Assembly: GCF_026241155.1 (NCBI RefSeq)
Contig: NZ_JAPFGP010000007.1
Location: 62,001-126,000 of the forward strand
Source: Paucibacter sp. PLA-PC-4
GTDB taxonomy: Bacteria; Pseudomonadota; Gammaproteobacteria; Burkholderiales; Burkholderiaceae_C
Direction of reading: 5' to 3'
Length of the DNA: 64,000 bases
The notes under the pieces were generated by a model. It worked only from the letters and a program-made list of their open reading frames with translations. It was not told the DNA's origin and made no database searches. Each line of letters starts with the position of its first letter. Position 1 is the stretch's first letter. The position numbers and the translations under genes are program-made. This document shows, in pieces, positions 60,645-64,000 of the stretch.

Positions 60645-60703
60645 TTCCTCAGGTCGTGCGGGTTCAAGAGAGCCCAGCGGTCTGGAACCCACAAGGAGTA
60701 TCT

Positions 60704-61069
60704 ATGCGTCATTACGAGATCGTTCTGCTGATCCATCCGGATCAAAGCGAACAAGTTCCGGCCATGCTGGAACGCTACAAGGGCCTGATCACCGCAGGTG
60801 GTGGTGCTGTGCATCGCGTCGAAGATTGGGGTCGCCGTCAACTGGCCTACCTGATCCAGAAGCTGGCCAAGGCCCATTACCTGTGCCTGAACATCGAGTG
60901 CAGCAAAGAAGTGCTGGTTGAGCTCGAGACGGGCTTCCGTTTCAACGACGCCGTGCTGCGTCACCTGACCGTGGTCAAGCCCAAGGCTGAGACCACCCCG
61001 TCGGTGATGATGAAGTCGGTCGAGCGTGAAGAGGCCCGCAAGGCGCCTCAGCAAGAAGCCCACGCCTAA
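60704..61069 (+). CDS. rpsF: 30S ribosomal protein S6
   Basis: A 121-residue S6 protein starting [18 protein letters not shown] with the internal segment [24 protein letters not shown], given here in part as [10 protein letters not shown]. It pairs with S18 on the platform of the 30S subunit. AAGGAG precedes the ATG. It heads a four-gene operon with priB, rpsR and rplI. Confidence 0.98.
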   Translation: MRHYEIVLLIHPDQSEQVPAMLERYKGLITAGGGAVHRVEDWGRRQLAYLIQKLAKAHYLCLNIECSKEVLVELETGFRFNDAVLRHLTVVKPKAETTPSVMMKSVEREEARKAPQQEAHA

Positions 61070-61075
61070 GCGCTG

Positions 61076-61423
61076 GTGACGCTCGCGCAGCCCAACGCGC
61101 AAACGCCGGTGAATCAACTGGTTTTGCAAGCGCAGCTGCTTGAGCTGGGATTGATCAGATACACGCCGGCCGGCCAGACGGCCCTGGACTTCAGCTTGAA
61201 GCATGAATCCCAGGTGCACGAAGCAGGCAGGCCCCGCAAGGTCTCAATGGAGATACGTGCGGTGGCCATCGGTGAAATCTGCAAGCGCGTTCAGGCGCTT
61301 GGTGTCGGAGGTAATGCCCTGTTCACGGGTTTCCTCAGCGCCATGCGCAACGGTCGTGGAACGATCTTCCACATCACCGCCCTGACGCCCAGTCCCGCGC
61401 CACATTGTTCGAATCCGGATTGA
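61076..61423 (+). CDS. priB: Primosomal replication protein N (PriB)
   Basis: A 115-residue OB-fold single-strand DNA-binding protein that helps PriA reload the replicative helicase after fork collapse. Family features are NQLVLQAQLLELGLIRYTPAG and ALDFSLKHES. It starts at GTG six bases after rpsF. The rpsF-priB-rpsR-rplI order is the usual one in beta- and gammaproteobacteria. dnaB, the helicase it helps to load, follows the operon. Confidence 0.92.
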   Translation: MTLAQPNAQTPVNQLVLQAQLLELGLIRYTPAGQTALDFSLKHESQVHEAGRPRKVSMEIRAVAIGEICKRVQALGVGGNALFTGFLSAMRNGRGTIFHITALTPSPAPHCSNPD

Positions 61424-61440
61424 ATTGAAAGAGGTCTAAT

Positions 61441-61731
61441 ATGCCCCCGCCACGTGGTAAAGGTCGCTTCTCCAAAGACAAGAAGCCAAAGCGCAACCAA
61501 CAATCGCTGTTGTTCCGTCGCAAGCGTTTCTGCCGCTTCACCGTCACCGGTGTCGAGCAGATCGACTACAAGGACATCGACACCCTGCGCGACTTTGTCG
61601 GCGAAAACGGCAAGATCACGCCCGCTCGTCTGACCGGCACGCGCGCATTCTTCCAGCGTCAACTGACGGTTGCCATCAAGCGCGCGCGCTTCCTGGCCAT
61701 GCTGCCGTACAGCGACCAGCACAAGGTCTGA
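61441..61731 (+). CDS. rpsR: 30S ribosomal protein S18
   Basis: A 96-residue basic protein with the family core [20 protein letters not shown] and [15 protein letters not shown]. It forms a dimer with S6 on the 30S platform. The N-terminal 20 residues are Lys-rich. AAAGAGG precedes the ATG. Confidence 0.98.
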   Translation: MPPPRGKGRFSKDKKPKRNQQSLLFRRKRFCRFTVTGVEQIDYKDIDTLRDFVGENGKITPARLTGTRAFFQRQLTVAIKRARFLAMLPYSDQHKV

Positions 61732-61744
61732 GGAGACACCCAAC

Positions 61745-62197
61745 ATGCAAATCATCCTGCTTGAAAAGGTCGCGAACCTCGGCAACCTCGGCGACGTCGT
61801 CAAGGTCAAGGACGGCTACGCCCGCAACTTCCTGATCCCGACCCGCCAGGCACGCCGTGCCACGGCCGCCGCGATCAAGGAATTCGAAGCCAAGCGCGCT
61901 GAGCTGGAAAAGGCCGCTGCCGAGAAGTTGGCCGCCGCCCAAGCCCTGGGCGACAGCATGAACGGCAAGACCGTTCGCATCAGCCAAAAGGCTGGCGTGG
62001 ACGGCCGTCTGTTCGGCTCGGTCACCAATGCCGACATCGCCGATGCACTGAGCAAGCTGGGCTTCGCTGTGAGCAAGTCGCAGATTCGTCTGCCGCTGGG
62101 CCCGCTGAAGGCCGTCGGCGAGTTCGCCGTCAGCGTCGCTCCGCACACCGATGTGGTGTCGGAAGTGACCGTGCAAGTGGTTGCTGAGGCAGAATAA
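61745..62197 (+). CDS. rplI: 50S ribosomal protein L9
   Basis: A 150-residue L9 protein beginning [19 protein letters not shown], with GYARNFLIP, the long connecting helix ([18 protein letters not shown]) and a C-terminal RNA-binding domain with [17 protein letters not shown]9 limits frameshifting. TGAGGAG lies upstream. A terminator follows. Confidence 0.98.
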   Translation: MQIILLEKVANLGNLGDVVKVKDGYARNFLIPTRQARRATAAAIKEFEAKRAELEKAAAEKLAAAQALGDSMNGKTVRISQKAGVDGRLFGSVTNADIADALSKLGFAVSKSQIRLPLGPLKAVGEFAVSVAPHTDVVSEVTVQVVAEAE

Positions 62198-62251
62198 GCC
62201 CAACGCTAGCAAACCCCGGTTGGTGTGGCCTCAACAGGGCTGCACCATCAG

Positions 62252-62284
62252 AAAAGCCGACGACTTTCGAGCCGTCGGCTTTTT
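62252..62284 (+). terminator. Terminator of the rpsF operon
   Basis: AAAAGCCGACG (62252-62262), a 10-base loop, CGTCGGCTTTTT. A strong stem with a T run. Confidence 0.85.
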
Positions 62285-62361
62285 GCCTTCTGGGCGGATG
62301 AGTTGTTCATCCGCTATTCAGCGCTTTTGCACAGCTTTATCCACAGAGCCCTGAAACCGCC

Positions 62362-63783
62362 ATGTCTGCGATCTTCTCCTCCGCTCCTACTCCCGGCGGT
62401 CACGATGACGAAGTGGCCCGCCTGCGCGTGCCGCCGCACTCGGTCGAAGCCGAGCAAAGCGTGCTCGGCGGTCTGTTGATCGACAACACGGCCTGGGACC
62501 GCGCCGGCGACATGTTGACCGACGCCGACTTCTACCGCTACGAGCACAAGCAGATCTATGCCTCGATCGGCAAGCTGATCAATGCCGGCAAGCCGGCAGA
62601 CGTTGTGACGGTGTTCGAGGAATTGACCTCGCTGGGCAAGGCCCAGGACTGCGGCGGCCTGGCCTATCTGAACGATCTGGCGCAAAGCGTGCCGAGCGCC
62701 GGCAATCTGCGTCGCTATGCAGAAATCGTGCGCGAGCGCGCGGTGCTGCGCAAGCTGGTCAGCGCCAGCGACGAGATCGCCAGCGCGGCGCTCAATCCGC
62801 AAGGGCGGGCGGTCAAGGACATCGTCGATGAGGCCGAGGGCAAGATCTTTCGCATCAATGAGGAAGGCAATCGCAGCGGCCAGGGGTTCCAGAGTATGGA
62901 CAACCTGGTCGTCGCCTTGATCGACCGCGTCAACGAGCTGGCCGAGAACGGCGCCGAAGACGTGACCGGCGTGCGTACCGGTTTCTACGACCTCGACAAT
63001 ATGACCGCCGGCCTGCAGCCCGGCGACCTGATCATCCTGGCCGCGCGTCCCTCGATGGGCAAGACCGCCTTCGTCGTCAACATCGGCGAGAACGTCGCGA
63101 TCAACGAAGGACTGCCGGTCGTTATCTACTCGATGGAAATGGGCGCGGCCCAGCTCGCTCTGCGTATGGTGGGCTCGGTCGGGCGTATCGACCAAAGCCG
63201 TCTGCGCCTGGGCCGGCTGGCCGACGACGAATGGGGCCGCTTGTCCGAGGCAGTCGACAAGCTCGGCAAGGCCCATATCTACATCGACGAAAGCCCCGGC
63301 CTGTCGCCCAGCGAGGTGCGGGCGCGTGCGCGCCGCCAGGCCCGCATCAGCGGCCAGCTCGGCCTCATCATCATCGACTATCTGCAGCTGATGAGCGGCA
63401 ACGGCGGCAATGAGGAAAACCGTGCCACCGTGATCGGCGAGATCTCGCGCGGCCTGAAGGCGCTAGCCAAGGAGCTCAAGTGCCCGGTCATCGCGCTGTC
63501 GCAGCTGAACCGCTCGGTCGAAACCCGGCCCGACAAGCGCCCGATGATGTCCGATCTGCGTGAGTCCGGCGCCATCGAGCAGGATGCCGACATCATCATG
63601 TTCATCTACCGCGACGAGTACTACACCAAGGACGAATGCAAGGAGCCCGGTGTCGCCGAGATCATCATCGCCAAGCAGCGCAATGGCCCTGTGGGCACGG
63701 TCAAGCTGGCCTTTGCGCGCCAGCACACCAAGTTCGAGAACCTGGCGCCCGGCTATGTCAGCCCCGGCGGCGACGACTACTGA
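62362..63783 (+). CDS. dnaB: Replicative DNA helicase DnaB
   Basis: DnaB is the hexameric 5'-to-3' helicase of the replication fork. The 473-residue protein has an N-terminal collar domain (PPHSVEAEQSVLGGLLIDN) and a RecA-like motor domain. Walker A is RPSMGKT (Lys234), and the motor also has IIIDYLQLMSG, LSQLNRSVE and MSDLRESGAIEQDADIIMF. It is preceded by a terminator and so needs its own promoter in 62285-62361; no clear boxes are visible there. Confidence 0.97.
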   Translation: MSAIFSSAPTPGGHDDEVARLRVPPHSVEAEQSVLGGLLIDNTAWDRAGDMLTDADFYRYEHKQIYASIGKLINAGKPADVVTVFEELTSLGKAQDCGGLAYLNDLAQSVPSAGNLRRYAEIVRERAVLRKLVSASDEIASAALNPQGRAVKDIVDEAEGKIFRINEEGNRSGQGFQSMDNLVVALIDRVNELAENGAEDVTGVRTGFYDLDNMTAGLQPGDLIILAARPSMGKTAFVVNIGENVAINEGLPVVIYSMEMGAAQLALRMVGSVGRIDQSRLRLGRLADDEWGRLSEAVDKLGKAHIYIDESPGLSPSEVRARARRQARISGQLGLIIIDYLQLMSGNGGNEENRATVIGEISRGLKALAKELKCPVIALSQLNRSVETRPDKRPMMSDLRESGAIEQDADIIMFIYRDEYYTKDECKEPGVAEIIIAKQRNGPVGTVKLAFARQHTKFENLAPGYVSPGGDDY

Positions 63784-63791
63784 ACATCCCC

Positions 63792-63820
63792 TCGACAAGC
63801 AACGGCATACTGTATAAATT
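63792..63820 (+). promoter_or_regulatory. Candidate promoter of the terminal radical SAM gene
   Basis: TCGACA (63792-63797) followed after 15-17 bases by TATAAA/TAAATT (63813-63820). The -10 lies inside the LexA box. The transcript would begin at or next to the ATG, suggesting a leaderless mRNA. Confidence 0.4.
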
Positions 63821-63827
63821 AACAGTA
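63808..63827. promoter_or_regulatory. LexA (SOS) box
   Basis: TACTGTATAAATTAACAGTA, with the CTGT-N8-ACAG core and 17 of 20 bases matching the E. coli consensus. Its last base is the first base of the following start codon, so bound LexA would block the promoter and the start. Confidence 0.75.
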
Positions 63828-64000
63828 TGTCAATCAAGCAGCCCGCCCCGAGTCAAGCGACCGTCCAGAAGGGGCGCGGCAGCGCCTGGCAGATCGCCCA
63901 CCGTTTCGAGCGCGCCGAGCGCGAGGTCTTCGATGATGGCTGGGGCACGCTGGACCAGTTCGCCGCACAAGAGCATCTCGCGCCGCAGACCGAGATCATT
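63827..64000 (+). CDS. PA0069-family radical SAM protein, 5' part only
   Basis: The first 58 codons of a gene that runs off the right edge. The visible residues contain KGRGSAWQIAHRFERAE and end with LAPQTEII, matching the N-terminal region of PA0069-type radical SAM proteins (a GRG-x-x-N/x-x-x-RFER segment, then P-x-T-E). The cluster cysteines lie beyond the window, so the family call rests on this short region. This family belongs with spore photoproduct lyase relatives in COG1533. No ribosome-binding site precedes the ATG, and a LexA box covers it. A role in DNA damage response is inferred. Confidence 0.65.
   Translation, partial: MSIKQPAPSQATVQKGRGSAWQIAHRFERAEREVFDDGWGTLDQFAAQEHLAPQTEII

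Overview
The window is a GC-rich stretch of core chromosome from a betaproteobacterium of the order Burkholderiales. The gene order and protein types (sucA-sucB-lpd-zapE, scpB-rluB, hflX-hflK-hflC-hisZ-purA, rpsF-priB-rpsR-rplI, and -10 boxes of the TACAAT/TATACT type just upstream of genes) resemble the Roseateles/Rubrivivax/Leptothrix group, but the species cannot be named from sequence alone. I see no insertion sequence, prophage, CRISPR array, integron or rRNA operon. Coding density is very high and no gap without a gene exceeds 300 bases. The longest are 35642-35922 (rpsB leader, 281 b), 10610-10868 (upstream of scpB, 259 b) and the stretch 30172-30515 that carries tRNA-Leu.

Layout. 1-3739: end of the 2-oxoglutarate dehydrogenase operon (sucA 3' part, sucB, lpd), then zapE, a secreted coiled-coil protein of unknown function, a PP2C-type phosphatase on the minus strand, a YdcH-like small protein and a DinG/YoaA-type helicase. 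8650-10609: bamD and rluD, divergent. 10869-13630: scpB-rluB. 13730-22947: ndk, rlmN, a pilF-type lipoprotein, rodZ, ispG, hisS, a YfgM-like protein, bamB and der, nearly all in one direction and closely packed. 23038-30171: hfq, hflX, hflK, hflC, a DUF2065 protein, hisZ, purA and a phosphoribosyltransferase. 30326-35641: tRNA-Leu(CAG), rnr, and on the minus strand nnr and a D-amino-acid dehydrogenase. 35923-50939: the envelope/translation supercluster rpsB-tsf-pyrH-frr-uppS-cdsA-dxr-rseP-bamA-skp-lpxD-fabZ-lpxA-lpxB-rnhB followed by an rRNA/tRNA methyltransferase. 50928-55234: an EamA transporter, then ppsR and ppsA, divergent. 55296-58328: a TetR repressor divergent from a ferredoxin-reductase/acyl desaturase pair (DesT-DesC-DesB layout). 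58425-60521: a sodium:solute symporter with an inserted domain. 60704-62197: rpsF-priB-rpsR-rplI. 62362-63783: dnaB. 63827-end: the start of a PA0069-family radical SAM gene.

How the genes connect. Three parts of the BAM outer-membrane assembly machine (bamD, bamB, bamA) plus the chaperone skp lie at three loci. Isoprenoid synthesis is represented by ispG, dxr and uppS, and lipid A synthesis by lpxD, fabZ, lpxA and lpxB. Membrane lipid unsaturation is handled by the desaturase pair and its repressor.

Most of the window is well-known housekeeping sequence. The points that deserve a second look are regulatory. A near-perfect LexA (SOS) box sits directly on the start codon of the terminal radical SAM gene. 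A palindrome overlaps the -35 box of the desaturase operon. Folded leaders precede rpsB and rpsF. A terminator for rnr is embedded in the coding sequence of the convergent nnr gene. The start codon of rnr is unresolved because its expected N-terminal codons double as the tRNA-Leu promoter. I found no convincing undescribed multi-gene system.
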